Shown here: positions 51,101-60,282 of the stretch, in pieces
Layout of the letters: each line of letters starts with the position of its first letter
Position numbering within the stretch: the first letter of the stretch is position 1
Assembly: GCF_021044795.1 (NCBI RefSeq)
Contig: NZ_JAJNOP010000004.1
DNA: 64,000 nt
Reading direction: 5' to 3' (one strand)
From: Acidaminococcus hominis
GTDB lineage: Bacteria > Bacillota > Negativicutes > Acidaminococcales > Acidaminococcaceae
Made by a program: the position numbers and the translations under genes
The notes under the pieces: model-generated
What the model was told of the DNA's origin: nothing
Database searches by the model: none
The model's input: only the letters and a program-made list of their open reading frames with translations

Positions 51101-52966
51101 CCCAGGAGGTTCAGCGTGTTGCTATTGATGGCACCGTTGGCATCACTGGTGCTGTAGGCGCCGTAGATGCCGCCTGTGATGGTACCGCCGTTTACGGTAA
51201 TGGTATTGTAGGTCGCCGTATTGCTCTTGGCGCCGTAGACCGTGCCATTAATGGTGCCGCTGTTTACGGTAACTTCGTTAAAATAGGTCGTCCCCGTACC
51301 GCTGTCACCCAGAACATCGCCTGTGATGGACGGGCCGTCTGTACCGACTGCGCCGATACTGACCTTGTTGCTGGTACCACCGTCGCCGCCATAGCTGCCA
51401 TAGATGGAGCTGGTATAGGTGCCGCTCTTGACGGTAACCACGTTATCGGCGGCACTGGTCAGGTAGCTGGTCTGATAATCTCCGTAGGACGCAGTGGTGC
51501 CGCCTGTGGTAATTTCTACGGCATCGCCTGCCACCGGTGTCACGTCGCCGGAATCACTGGAGCCGGAATTTCCCGAATCGGAACCACTGCCGGAGCCGGA
51601 ATCACCGGAGCCAGAGCCGCTGTCGTCCGTTTTCGTGCCGATGGTCAGGGTAACCGCATGGTTGTCTGTCGTCTTAGACAGATAAAACCCGGTCTGGGCA
51701 AAGCCTGCATCTGTCAGGGTGCCAAAGGTGACGCCATCAAGCCCAATAATACCGTTACTGTCCGTCAGAAGGGTAATGACCTGATTCGTCGTAAAAGCAT
51801 CGATATTTTCCACGCCAGCACTGATGGTGCTGCCGGTCACATCGGCCTTCCCCGTAACAGTCAGCATGGTAGCATTGGCCGTCGTGGCAGCCGTGGCAGG
51901 AACATAGAAATTGAGATTCTGGAAGGCGCCCAGATTCACCACACTGTTGCCCAAGGTATAGACGTTCAAGGTGTTGTTTCCTCTGCCGGTGGCGCCGACA
52001 CCGCCATAGAGGCTGGCGTCAGTGAGTGTGCCGCCGTAGAGGTTGATTGTGTTGCTGTTGGTCTCGCCCTCTGTGGAGTAACCGCCGTAAATATCACCGG
52101 TGATGGTACCACCTTTGATGGTGATAGTATTATTTTCAGCGATGCCGCTGCTGTAGCCGCCGTAGATCCCCTGATCGATGGTGCCGCCATTTACGGTCAG
52201 CGTATTTTGCGTAGCCAAGCTCCCCCAGCTGCCATAGACGGTACCTTTCACCTCGCCGCTGTTAAATGGTAAGGCCATTGGCATAGGCCCACCCGGACGT
52301 GCCATAGGACCCATAAAGAGAGCCGCCAATAGACGGACCGATAGTGCTGCCCTCGGTGCCCAGGGTAACCGAACTGCCGGAGCCGCCAGCTCCATAGCTG
52401 CCGTACACATTCCCTTTTACCGTACCCCGGTCAATTTCTACACTGTTGCTGCCGACATCCCCTTGTTCCGAATAGCCGCCGTAAACAGAGCCGCCAATGG
52501 AAATATCGCCGGTATTGCTTGCATCCGTGCCTACATAGACGTGGTTATTATTTGCGGTACCGCTTTGGGCATAGCCGCCATAGACGTTTCCCTGTACGGT
52601 GCCGTCATGGATGGTTACCGTGCTGTAGGTCGCTATATCCGGGTCATAGGTGCCGTACAGGTTTTCCGTGACGGTACCATTATTTAAGGTAACCGTATTG
52701 GAGTCCGAGTAGCTGCCGCCGGAGGTACCCATACCACCGTAGGCAGAGCCGGTAATAGTGGTGGCTAGAGTGACCGACCCAATGGTCAGGTTATTGCTTT
52801 CCACCCCGTCGCCAGTGGCCGCATACACAGGACCGGTCTGGTCCGCTGTGACCGTTAGGTCCGCAGCCAAGGCCCTACCAGGAATGGCCAGTCCCCCAGC
52901 CAAAATCCCCAGCAGCAATACTTTTGTCAGTTCTTGTTTTCTCCCATTCACTGCAAGCTGTTTCAT
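45160..52966 (-). pseudogene. Giant autotransporter, first tandem copy, interrupted by a one-base frameshift
   Basis: The locus would encode about 2600 residues but is split. The 5' part (52966-52262) and the 3' part (frame open from 52410 to 45160) overlap in different frames, because of one extra T in ATTTAACAGC around 52264-52266; the paralogue reads ATTAACAGC. The 3' part holds the Gly/Tyr-rich passenger, with YGGY-type beta-helix repeats and six copies of a module containing NTLNVYT, FQN(L/I)NFY and TLTDAGFA. It ends in a C-terminal outer-membrane beta barrel of about 280 residues (LGMLNNAGDFMVNQSLL to VGAQYHF, with a final Phe). If frameshifted as read, no signal peptide leads the barrel, so the product would not be exported. 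Confidence 0.85.
52262..52966 (-). CDS. N-terminal fragment of the first autotransporter (signal peptide plus first repeats)
   Basis: 234 residues, MKQLAVNGRKQELTKVLLLG then a hydrophobic core and a cleavage site at GRALA-ADLTV (about residue 34). It continues with TGSAYGGMGTSGGSYSDSNT and more passenger repeats, and stops at TAA 52262 right after WAYANGLTI. It is nearly the same as the start of the intact paralogue (MKQVFTNGRKQELAKLVVLG). As read it would yield only a secreted 20-kDa fragment. Real frameshift, phase-variable state and sequencing error cannot be told apart from one sequence. Confidence 0.8.
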   Translation of the reverse strand: MKQLAVNGRKQELTKVLLLGILAGGLAIPGRALAADLTVTADQTGPVYAATGDGVESNNLTIGSVTLATTITGSAYGGMGTSGGSYSDSNTVTLNNGTVTENLYGTYDPDIATYSTVTIHDGTVQGNVYGGYAQSGTANNNHVYVGTDASNTGDISIGGSVYGGYSEQGDVGSNSVEIDRGTVKGNVYGSYGAGGSGSSVTLGTEGSTIGPSIGGSLYGSYGTSGWAYANGLTI

Positions 52967-53325
52967 AATAGATTTTTCATTTTCCCCTTTACTTCAGAGC
53001 CCTGGACTTCTGCTGCAGGCTTCCTGTACCCTGCACAAAAAGCACCACCCCATTCAGAATTCCAGCAGCTATTTCAACAAATGTGCGTCAAAGCCATAAA
53101 ATGACGGCCAAAACCTTTTTAGGGGATTTTGCATCATCTTAGTTGGATTTGAAAGTATTCTGTACTGCTTGTACCCGGTCTGATAGCAGCCAGGCTGAGT
53201 TTGATTGCGACTGCGCAGCTTCGTTTGCCTTTTCTTGCAAGGACAAAACGAAGACAATACACGCCCTCCTTTTTATAAAAGTTAATATTTGTATAATAAT
53301 AATTATTATTTATTTTATATCGTTT
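52967..53325 (-). promoter_or_regulatory. Long leader of the first autotransporter gene
   Basis: About 350 bp of apparently untranslated leader between the promoter (-10 at 53331-53326) and the ATG. It shares blocks with the leader of the second copy, for example TCTGCTGCAGGCTT and CAAAAAGCACC on the plus strand. An AAGGAGG word lies near the 5' end, but only a doubtful 38-codon GTG frame follows it. It also includes the AT palindrome 53295-53310 (AATAATAATTATTATT). No gene supported. Confidence 0.45.
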
Positions 53326-53374
53326 ATTATATCATAGTTTGCTTACTACAAATTGCGTATAAGTATATTCTTAT
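53326..53374 (-). promoter_or_regulatory. Promoter and upstream dyad of the first autotransporter gene
   Basis: Minus strand: TATAAT (53331-53326) with an extended TGA before it, no good -35, and a dyad ATAAG-N6-CTTAT (53359-53374) centred about 47 bases before the inferred start. The second autotransporter has the same layout with identical spacing. The rest of the gap to 53552 shows nothing further recognisable. Confidence 0.55.
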
Positions 53375-53552
53375 GAATCTTAGGCATTGGTCTATGCCCA
53401 TAGTGCATAAGCACTACAGAATTTCTATACTCCTGCACGCATCCAAAGAGAAGTGTAAAAAATTGTCCACTTACCCTGGTAAACCTCCAAAGAATTTCGT
53501 TATAAACCAGCGATTCCAGGGAAAAAAGTAATTTTATGAACTATTTCTGGCA

Positions 53553-53600
53553 TAAAAAATACACTGCAAGCACAAAATACAACTGCAGCAGTGTATAAAA
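53553..53600 (-). terminator. Terminator of the second autotransporter gene
   Basis: ATACACTGC (53559-53567) pairs with GCAGTGTAT (53588-53596). T-runs flank it on both strands (TTTTTT on the minus strand). It lies about 80 bp past the stop codon. Confidence 0.65.
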
Positions 53601-53677
53601 AAATTGTTTTATTTTGGTTTTCCCGTTAAGCCCCAAACCCCAGAGCCGTTTCTGGTTCCGGGGTTTTGTTTATCCAA

Positions 53678-56600
53678 TTAGAAGTGGTACTGGGCGCCCA
53701 CACTGAACTGGGTACCTTTCTGCTTGCCCATCCACTGGGTCAGCCGTACATCGGCGCTCCAGGGATTGGTCTGGCTGGCCTTGCTGCTCCAGCCCAGTTC
53801 CACCATACCGCTGCCGCCTTTCACCTCGGGGCTCAAGGTAGTCAGGTCATGGTAGGAAGCCCGGGCGCCGCTGCCGAACTCATAGTCCCAGGCCAGGCCT
53901 GCGTACAGGCTCTGGTTTTCCCGGTAGTTCCGGGTCCAGCGAGTGCCAATCCGGCTGCGGTAGGAGTTTACGCTGTCAAATTCGTAGGGTGCACTGCCCA
54001 GGCTGCTGTGCAGGTGGGTTTCCGCACTGTTCATATGGGTGTAGAAGAACCGGGCGTATACGTCCAGGCTATCCTTGTCCGTCAGCTGGAACTCCCGGCC
54101 AGTGCCAATATGGGCCGCCGTATAGGTGCCGTCCAGGTCGTAGCTGGCATTATAGCCCGCAATGGCGCCGCTGTAGTCCCCCTGGGTATGGCCCACCCGC
54201 AGGCTCCCCTCGGTGTACATCCCATTGGCATTATCCTGGCGTACCAATAGGCCGGCCCCGTAATACGTATTTTTCCCGTCTCCCCGGGCGCCGTCGTCCA
54301 GGTGGCTGGTGTAATTGCCATGGCCATATTCCACAAAGGGCATAAGTAAGGCCGTATGTTTCCCGCTGGGCAGCTGCCGGGCAAAGCCCAGCTCTGCATT
54401 CATGCCGTGGTTCTTCACATAGGAACCGGTTTCATACCGGAGGTCATTGGCTCCCAGCACCGCAAACAGCTGGTACTGCTTCTGAATGTCCCGGCTCTGG
54501 TCCTGGGCAGCCAAAATCCCCTGATTCACCATAAAGTCCCCGGCATTGTTCAGCATACCCAGGGCTGCTTCCCGGGCCTCCACCAGGATTTTGGTATCCG
54601 GATTCAGGTGGAGGGCCAGGAGCTTGTCCTCACTGCTGGAGTCAGTGCTGGTGTTGGTATTGGCATTGGTGTTCGTATTCGTATTGGTATTCGTGTTCGT
54701 ATTGGAGTTTGTATTGGTGTTGGTGTTGGTGTTATCCGGATTGTCATCATCCTTGGCATCGGGCAGGGTGGCATTGCTGCTGCCGATGGTGAGAAGCACG
54801 GTTTTGCTGTCCTTGGACTTGGACAGGGTAAAGCCCGTGGTGGCAAAGCCTGCATCGGTAACTGTGCCAAAGGAAGTGGTATCCAGGCCCGTAATGCCGT
54901 TTTCGTCCTGGAGCAGGTTGATGACGGTCTTTCCCGTATAGGCGCTGAGATCGGACACCCCGGCGCTGATTACCGTATCCGTTACATCAGCCTTCCCCGT
55001 TACCGCCAGCATAGTGCTGCCGGTGCGGGTGGCAGCCGGCACGTAGAAGTTGATGTTCTGGAAGTCCCCCAGATTTTCTACGGTGTTTTTCAGGCTGTAG
55101 ACATTCAGGGTATTGCCCCCGGTGGTGCTGCTGCCCACGCCGCCGTAAAGGCTGGCCCCTGTCAGGCTGCCGCCGTACAGGTTAATGGTGTTGTCGCTGG
55201 CCGCCCCCTGCTCGGAATAGCCGGCGTAAATATCCCCGCTGACGGTGCCTCCCTTGAGGTTAATGGTGTTGTGGTCCACGGAGCCGTTGGTGGCGCTGTA
55301 GCCGCCGTAGATGCCGGTTTGCACCGTGCCGCCGTTCATATTGACGGTATTGTACGTGGTTCCCAGGCCCCTAGCCCCGTAGACTGCGCCGGCGATGGTG
55401 CCGCTGTTCACGTTGACCGTATTGTCATAAATGGTTCCCGTACTGTCGGCCCCGTAGACGTTGCCATTCAGGGTGGGACCCACGGTTCCGGCCGCCCCCA
55501 CGGTAACGCTGTTGCCCTGGCCCTTGACCCCGTAGGCGCCAATGATATCGTCATTCACCGTACCGGAGGCCACGCTTACGGCGTTGTTTACGGCCTTGCC
55601 GCCGTTGGTATAGGCGCCGTAGACCTTGCCGCTGATGGTGCCGGAGTAGTCGTCGATACCGTTATGGTCCACATCCCCTTTTTCCGAGTAGGCACCATAG
55701 ACATTGCCGCTGATGGTACTGGCGGTAGTCTTCACTAGATGACCGGAGAGGTTGGTGGAACCAGTGCTGTAGGCGCCATATACATCATTATTGAGATTCT
55801 CGCCATTGATGTCCTTGGTATCTGTGTTTTGACTGCTGCCGGCAATGGTCAAAATCACGGATCTGCCGTCGGAAGACTTGGTAATGGTCATTCCCTCTGC
55901 GGCAAAGCCGGAATCGGTAAGAATGCCCGTAGTGGCCGTAGCCAGCCCGGTAAGACCGTTCTCGTCTGTGAGGAGAGTAAGGGTCTTGCCGCTGTAGGCC
56001 GCCAGGTTGGTTACGCCGACGCTGATGGTACTGTCAGTAATATCTGCGTTCCCTGTAACAGTAAGCATGGTATCCCCGTCCACCGCCGTACTGGGCACAT
56101 AGAAATTCAGATTCTGGAAGCCGGAAATATTGGCCACCGTATTGCCTACGGTGTAAACGTTCAGGCTGTTGCCGCTGACACTGCTGCCCACGCCGCCATA
56201 GAGGCTGGCCCCAGTCAGGTCGCCGCCGTACAGGTTGATCATATTGCCGGAGACGGAGCCAGCTTCGTCATAGCTGCCATAGACACTGCCGGTCACCTTG
56301 CCGCCGTAAATGGAAACGGAGTTATAGTCGTGGGAGCCGCCTTCTGTGCCGTAGCTGCCATAGATGTTGTCCACAGTGCCGCCATAGATACTGACGTAGT
56401 TGTGGGTGGCCGTAAAGCCCCGGGCGCCGTACACATTGCCAGCCACCGTACCGCCGTACAGATTGACATAGTTGGTGGTGGTGCTGCCGCTGGTATCCGC
56501 AATATCCGTACCGGACACGTCCTGGGTAACGGTGGGACCGTCTGCGGAGCCTTCGGCTCCAAGAGTAACCACGTTATCCGCACCGCCGGTGCTGTGGGCG

Positions 56601-58189
56601 CCAATGACGGAACCTGTGACAGTGCCGCTAAGGACCCGGACCTCATTGCTGAAGGCGTCGCCCCCGGCAATATAGGAACCGTAGATGTCCCCTGTCAGGT
56701 TCCCGCTTTTCACGGTGACAATGTTGGAATCCTTGGCTGCCAGGTAGGACGTCTTATAATCCCCGTAGGTGGTGGTGCTGCCGGCAGAGGTGATTTCCAC
56801 GTTGTTGCCGGTGGTGTCGGGGGTGTCCTCGGAGCCAGAGTCAGCAGGTTTGGTGCCGATGGTGAGAAGGACCGAGTTGCCATCACTGGCTTTGGTCAGG
56901 TAAAAGCCAGTCTCAGCAAAGCCCGCATCGGTGAGGGTGCCAAATTGTACCCCGTCAAGGCCGGTAATGCCGTTAGCGTCTGTGAGAAGGGTAATCACCT
57001 GGTCCTTGGTAAAGCTGTCGATATTTTGTACCCCGGCGCTGATGGTGCTGCCCGTTACGTCGGCTGTACCGGTGACGGTGAGCATGGCGGCTGTATTCGT
57101 TGCGGCTGCTTCCGGAACGTAGAAGTTCAGGTTTTGAAAAGCAGCGAGGTTTTTCACGGTATTGCCTACCGTATAGACGTTCAGGGTGTTGTTAGTAGGA
57201 GCGCTCCCATTACCACCGTACAAACTGGCATTGGTAAGATTGGTGCTGTAGAGGTTGATGGTGTTATCGCTGGAGCTGCCGGCGCCGGCGTAGCCGCCGT
57301 AGATTGTGCCCGAGATGGTACCGCCGCTGAGGGTGATAATGTTATGGTTTACTTGGTCCCCGGCAGTACTGTAGCCACCATAGAGGCCGTTTTGGAGGCT
57401 GCCGCCGTTTACGTGTACTTCATTGTAGGTGGCTGTTTGGCCTGCCCCGCCATACACAGTGCCTGCCACGGTGCCGCTGTTAATGGTTACTACGTTTTGG
57501 AAGGTCGTACCACCCGGAGTATTGGCGCCATAGACACGGCCGCTGATGGTAGGACCTGTGGTGCTGCTGGCGGCACCCAGGGTAACCGTACTGCCGGCGC
57601 CGCCAATGCCAGAACCGCCGTAGACAGAGCCGGTTACGGTGCCCCGGTCAATTTCTACACTGTTGCTGCCGGCATTGTAGGTTTCCAAATAGCCGCCGTA
57701 GACATCGCCGCCGATGGAAATGGTGCCCGTATTCGCTGTATCAGTGCCTACATACACGTGGTTGTAATCCGCCGTACCGTTTTGGCTATAGCTGCCATAG
57801 ACGTTTCCCTGCACCGTACCGGCGTTGATGGTGGTCGTACTTATCGTAGCCGCATCCGTATCGTACGTGCCGTACAGGTTTTCCGTGACGGTACCATTAT
57901 TTAAGGTAACCGTATTGGTGTCCGAGTAGCTGCCGCCGGAGGTACCCATACCGCCGTAGGCCGAGCCGGTAATGGTGGGGCCTGGAGTGACCGACACTGA
58001 GCCAATTGTCAGGTTATTCAATTCTACGCCATCGCCGGTGGCCGCATACACAGGACCGGTCTGGTCCGTTGTGACCGTTAGATCCGCAGCCAAGGCCCTA
58101 CCAGGAATGGCCAGTCCCCCAGCCAAAATCCCCAGTACCACCAGTTTTGCCAATTCCTGTTTCCGCCCGTTCGTAAATACCTGTTTCAT
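53678..58189 (-). CDS. Giant autotransporter, second tandem copy (intact)
   Basis: 1503 residues from the ATG at 58189 (AAGGCG site). Signal peptide MKQVFTNGRKQELAKLVVLG with cleavage near GRALA-ADLTV. The Gly/Asn/Thr/Tyr-rich passenger has many short VYGGYS-type repeats, probably a beta helix, and three copies of the NTLNVYT / FQNLNFYVP / ITGLDG / TLTDAGFA module. An Asn-Thr repeat linker (about residues 1175-1205) precedes the C-terminal barrel (LGMLNNAGDFMVNQGIL to VGAQYHF). The barrel is about 90 per cent like that of the first copy, and the N-terminus is also very similar. Predicted surface protein, type Va secretion; adhesion or autoaggregation is inferred. Confidence 0.9.
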   Translation of the reverse strand: MKQVFTNGRKQELAKLVVLGILAGGLAIPGRALAADLTVTTDQTGPVYAATGDGVELNNLTIGSVSVTPGPTITGSAYGGMGTSGGSYSDTNTVTLNNGTVTENLYGTYDTDAATISTTTINAGTVQGNVYGSYSQNGTADYNHVYVGTDTANTGTISIGGDVYGGYLETYNAGSNSVEIDRGTVTGSVYGGSGIGGAGSTVTLGAASSTTGPTISGRVYGANTPGGTTFQNVVTINSGTVAGTVYGGAGQTATYNEVHVNGGSLQNGLYGGYSTAGDQVNHNIITLSGGTISGTIYGGYAGAGSSSDNTINLYSTNLTNASLYGGNGSAPTNNTLNVYTVGNTVKNLAAFQNLNFYVPEAAATNTAAMLTVTGTADVTGSTISAGVQNIDSFTKDQVITLLTDANGITGLDGVQFGTLTDAGFAETGFYLTKASDGNSVLLTIGTKPADSGSEDTPDTTGNNVEITSAGSTTTYGDYKTSYLAAKDSNIVTVKSGNLTGDIYGSYIAGGDAFSNEVRVLSGTVTGSVIGAHSTGGADNVVTLGAEGSADGPTVTQDVSGTDIADTSGSTTTNYVNLYGGTVAGNVYGARGFTATHNYVSIYGGTVDNIYGSYGTEGGSHDYNSVSIYGGKVTGSVYGSYDEAGSVSGNMINLYGGDLTGASLYGGVGSSVSGNSLNVYTVGNTVANISGFQNLNFYVPSTAVDGDTMLTVTGNADITDSTISVGVTNLAAYSGKTLTLLTDENGLTGLATATTGILTDSGFAAEGMTITKSSDGRSVILTIAGSSQNTDTKDINGENLNNDVYGAYSTGSTNLSGHLVKTTASTISGNVYGAYSEKGDVDHNGIDDYSGTISGKVYGAYTNGGKAVNNAVSVASGTVNDDIIGAYGVKGQGNSVTVGAAGTVGPTLNGNVYGADSTGTIYDNTVNVNSGTIAGAVYGARGLGTTYNTVNMNGGTVQTGIYGGYSATNGSVDHNTINLKGGTVSGDIYAGYSEQGAASDNTINLYGGSLTGASLYGGVGSSTTGGNTLNVYSLKNTVENLGDFQNINFYVPAATRTGSTMLAVTGKADVTDTVISAGVSDLSAYTGKTVINLLQDENGITGLDTTSFGTVTDAGFATTGFTLSKSKDSKTVLLTIGSSNATLPDAKDDDNPDNTNTNTNTNSNTNTNTNTNTNTNANTNTSTDSSSEDKLLALHLNPDTKILVEAREAALGMLNNAGDFMVNQGILAAQDQSRDIQKQYQLFAVLGANDLRYETGSYVKNHGMNAELGFARQLPSGKHTALLMPFVEYGHGNYTSHLDDGARGDGKNTYYGAGLLVRQDNANGMYTEGSLRVGHTQGDYSGAIAGYNASYDLDGTYTAAHIGTGREFQLTDKDSLDVYARFFYTHMNSAETHLHSSLGSAPYEFDSVNSYRSRIGTRWTRNYRENQSLYAGLAWDYEFGSGARASYHDLTTLSPEVKGGSGMVELGWSSKASQTNPWSADVRLTQWMGKQKGTQFSVGAQYHF
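54650..54733 (-). repeat. Hexanucleotide repeat encoding an Asn-Thr linker
   Basis: About 14 imperfect six-base units (GGTGTT, GGTATT, CGTATT, CGTGTT on the plus strand) encode alternating Asn-Thr between passenger and barrel of the second autotransporter. Units of six keep the frame when copy number changes. The first copy lacks this linker. Confidence 0.8.
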
Positions 58190-58502
58190 AAAAATCGCCT
58201 TTTTCCCCTTTTCCATAGCCATAGGTTCTGCTGCAGGCTTTCCATACCCCCGTACAAAAAGCACCGCCCCATACAGAACCCCAGTGGCTGTTTCCACAAT
58301 TGCCTTAAACGCTGGTCAAAGCCCGGACTCCTGTCAGGCCCTTTTGCAAGGACTGGTCAGCAGCCTGGCCCGCTTGAAAAGCATTTGAAGCAGTTCGTTT
58401 AAAGCACTCTGCCGAAAGCAAAGGGAGGCACCAGCGCCCCCCTGCCTCCTTATAGAAACTCATATTTGAATAAAAATCATTATTTCTTATTCTGTACCAT
58501 TC
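58190..58502 (-). promoter_or_regulatory. Long leader of the second autotransporter gene
   Basis: About 310 bp between promoter and ATG, partly homologous to the leader of the first copy. Near its 5' end a stem, GGAGGCA with TGCCTCC (58425-58450 area), and an AT-rich block resembling a Fur box (AATAAAAATCATTATTTC at 58469-58487) are visible. No gene supported. Confidence 0.45.
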
Positions 58503-58555
58503 ATTATAACACGCTTTCCTTAACAAAACACATTCATAAGCATCTTCTTATGAAT
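58503..58555 (-). promoter_or_regulatory. Promoter and upstream dyad of the second autotransporter gene
   Basis: Minus strand: extended -10 TGT-TATAAT (58508-58503), no clear -35, and a perfect 9-bp dyad ATTCATAAG (58532-58540) with CTTATGAAT (58547-58555), 6-base spacer. The dyad is centred about 47 bases upstream of the inferred start, as in the first copy. Confidence 0.6.
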
Positions 58556-58730
58556 ATTAGTTGTAAACCTATGCCAAAAAGGAATCAGCCCTACAAAAAT
58601 TGTTGATGCAGTTAGATGATTTCTATAAAATAACAAAGGTTCTCTGCCGATTCAGGAGAATATGTAAAAGTATTTGCTTATGCCAAAAAACCTAACGGAA
58701 ACTTTTGCTTTTAGAAATTCCTGACAGCAT

Positions 58731-58770
58731 AAAAAATACACTGCAAGTCCCAGAGGAAACTTGCAGTGTA
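58731..58770 (-). terminator. Terminator of the aldo/keto reductase gene
   Basis: TACACTGCAAGT (58737-58748) pairs perfectly with ACTTGCAGTGTA (58759-58770). On the minus strand TTTTTT follows. The stretch 58556-58730 shows nothing recognisable. Confidence 0.85.
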
Positions 58771-58789
58771 CAAAAAGTAATTTATTTTC

Positions 58790-59641
58790 TTAGTCGTGGA
58801 CCCGGTAGTTTTTCAGCAGCAGTTCTCCCATCCCCGGCGTTTCCGGGTCATGGCTGCCCTTGCCCGTATCCAGGGCACGGATCTGTTCCATTTCTTCTGC
58901 CGTCAGGGCAAAATCAAAAATAGCCAGGTTCCCGGCAATCCGCCCCGGGTTGGTGGATTTGGGCAGGACAATCAGTCCGTCCTGCACCTCAAAGCGCAGG
59001 ATTACCTGTCCCACATTCTTGCCATACTTCTTGGCCAGGGCCTTGAGCAGCGGCTGCTGCAGCAGAGTTGTGTCCCCATGACCCAGGGGCTTATAAGCTT
59101 CAATTTTTACATTTTGAGGGGCCAAAAGCGCCCGCAGTTCCTTCTGCTGGAAGAAGGGATTGCACTCCACCTGGTTCACCGCCGGCAGGGAGTCAAATTG
59201 GGGCACAAAGGAATTCCAGATTTTAGGCGTCATGTTGCTGACCCCAATGGACTTTACCTTGCCGGCCTTTTGGGCCGCTTCCAGGGCTTTCCAGGCTCCA
59301 GGTACGTCCCCATAAGGCTGGTGCAGCAGGTACAGGTCCACATAGTCCGTGTCCAGGTTCTGCAAGGAAGTATCCAAACCCTTGGTAGCAGCCGCAAACC
59401 CGTAGTCCTGCAGCCACAATTTGCTGGTGATAAAAATTTCCTCCCGGGGAATGCCGCTGTCCTTCACTGCCTTCCCCACTTCAGCTTCGTTGAAGTAGGC
59501 CGCTGCCGTATCAATATGGCTATAGCCTGCCTTCAGGGCTTCCAAAACCGCCTTATAGGTGGAGCCATCATTGGGGATCAGGAACACCCCAAAACCCACT
59601 GCGGGGATTTGATTTCCATCGTTTAACTTAACATATTCCAT
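58790..59641 (-). CDS. Aldo/keto reductase
   Basis: 283 residues, TIM barrel. The catalytic tetrad is visible: Asp in SHIDTAAAY, Tyr in AAYFNEAEVG, Lys in FITSKLW and His in YLLHQPYG. IVLPKSTNPGRIAGN is the NADPH-binding segment. It resembles AKR5-type 2,5-diketo-D-gluconate reductase-like enzymes; the substrate (small aldehyde or ketone) is not resolvable. The ATG at 59641 has AAAGGAG; a longer frame upstream lacks a start signal. Monocistronic with a strong terminator. Confidence 0.92.
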   Translation of the reverse strand: MEYVKLNDGNQIPAVGFGVFLIPNDGSTYKAVLEALKAGYSHIDTAAAYFNEAEVGKAVKDSGIPREEIFITSKLWLQDYGFAAATKGLDTSLQNLDTDYVDLYLLHQPYGDVPGAWKALEAAQKAGKVKSIGVSNMTPKIWNSFVPQFDSLPAVNQVECNPFFQQKELRALLAPQNVKIEAYKPLGHGDTTLLQQPLLKALAKKYGKNVGQVILRFEVQDGLIVLPKSTNPGRIAGNLAIFDFALTAEEMEQIRALDTGKGSHDPETPGMGELLLKNYRVHD

Positions 59642-59802
59642 GTTGTTTCTCCTTTCCCAGAAAAGCAGCGCCCCAAACTGCAGCCGCTGCCCAAACACTT
59701 TGTTCCCCTTTATTGTAGAAGGCTGCGGCCCCGCTGTACAATGCCAATCCCGAACCCCGGTATACGCCCAGCGCATACCTCCACCTGCCGTTGCCCCAAA
59801 GC

Positions 59803-59843
59803 AAAAATGACCTGCAAACCCCGTAGGTTCTGCAAGTCATTTT
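59803..59843 (-). terminator. Terminator of the ferritin-like gene
   Basis: AAAATGACCTGCA (59804-59816) pairs with TGCAAGTCATTTT (59831-59843), one mismatch. The minus strand continues TTTTTGC. Confidence 0.75.
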
Positions 59844-59859
59844 CGTACCACTGTAACGC

Positions 59860-60282
59860 TTATTTATAGCTGATGCCGTGGGCTTCAAATACCTTGGCCA
59901 GCCGCCGGGCGTGTTCGTCTTCTTCCGGGATGGTGGCGGCAATTTCGTCAGCAATTTCCGGCAGGCCCGCGTCCCGTACCTGCTGGGCCAGTTCCAGCAG
60001 CTTTGTCCGGGCCCCGGCTTCTGCCTGGTAAAAGCCTACGGCCCGTTTCCACAGGGCAGCTTCTCCTTCTGCGCCCGGGTTCAGCAACGCCCCGTATTTG
60101 CCTCCGTGGAAGGCATCTTCAGCGGCGTTGGCCAGCATAGCCTCTGCCAGGTCCTCCAGGCCATAGCTTTTAGCCTGGGCCGCCAGCACATAATAGGCGT
60201 TGGCACCGTTTACTTCTGCCCCGTGCAGGGTCTTTATCAATTCTTCTATGGCCGTTCCTTTGGCCGTCAATTTTGGATTCAT
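59860..60282 (-). CDS. Rubrerythrin-like ferritin-fold diiron protein
   Basis: 140 residues forming a four-helix bundle. Candidate iron ligands: Glu in LHGAEVNGANAYY, Glu and His in NAAEDAFHGGKYG, Glu in FYQAEAGARTK, and Glu/His in EEDEHARRLAKVFEAHG. There is no C-terminal rubredoxin domain, so it is a short rubrerythrin-like form. Peroxide detoxification in an anaerobe is the usual role. AAGGAGG ribosome site. Confidence 0.8.
   Translation of the reverse strand: MNPKLTAKGTAIEELIKTLHGAEVNGANAYYVLAAQAKSYGLEDLAEAMLANAAEDAFHGGKYGALLNPGAEGEAALWKRAVGFYQAEAGARTKLLELAQQVRDAGLPEIADEIAATIPEEDEHARRLAKVFEAHGISYK

Noticed and set aside
50530..52272. Plus-strand frames over the autotransporter genes (also 54356-57904)
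   Set aside because: Repetitive antisense translations of the passenger repeats (Ala/Val/Ile-rich, periodic). The minus frames have signal peptide, modules and barrel, so these are shadows.
53069..53257. Possible small proteins in the leader of the first autotransporter (a 62-codon frame and a 38-codon GTG frame)
   Set aside because: Neither has a properly spaced ribosome site, and the homologous leader of the second copy has no matching frame.
45160..58189. CRISPR array suspected from the regular repeats
   Set aside because: The periodicity is protein-level (YGG and NTLNVYT modules) with variable unit length, and there are no conserved direct repeats with unique spacers.
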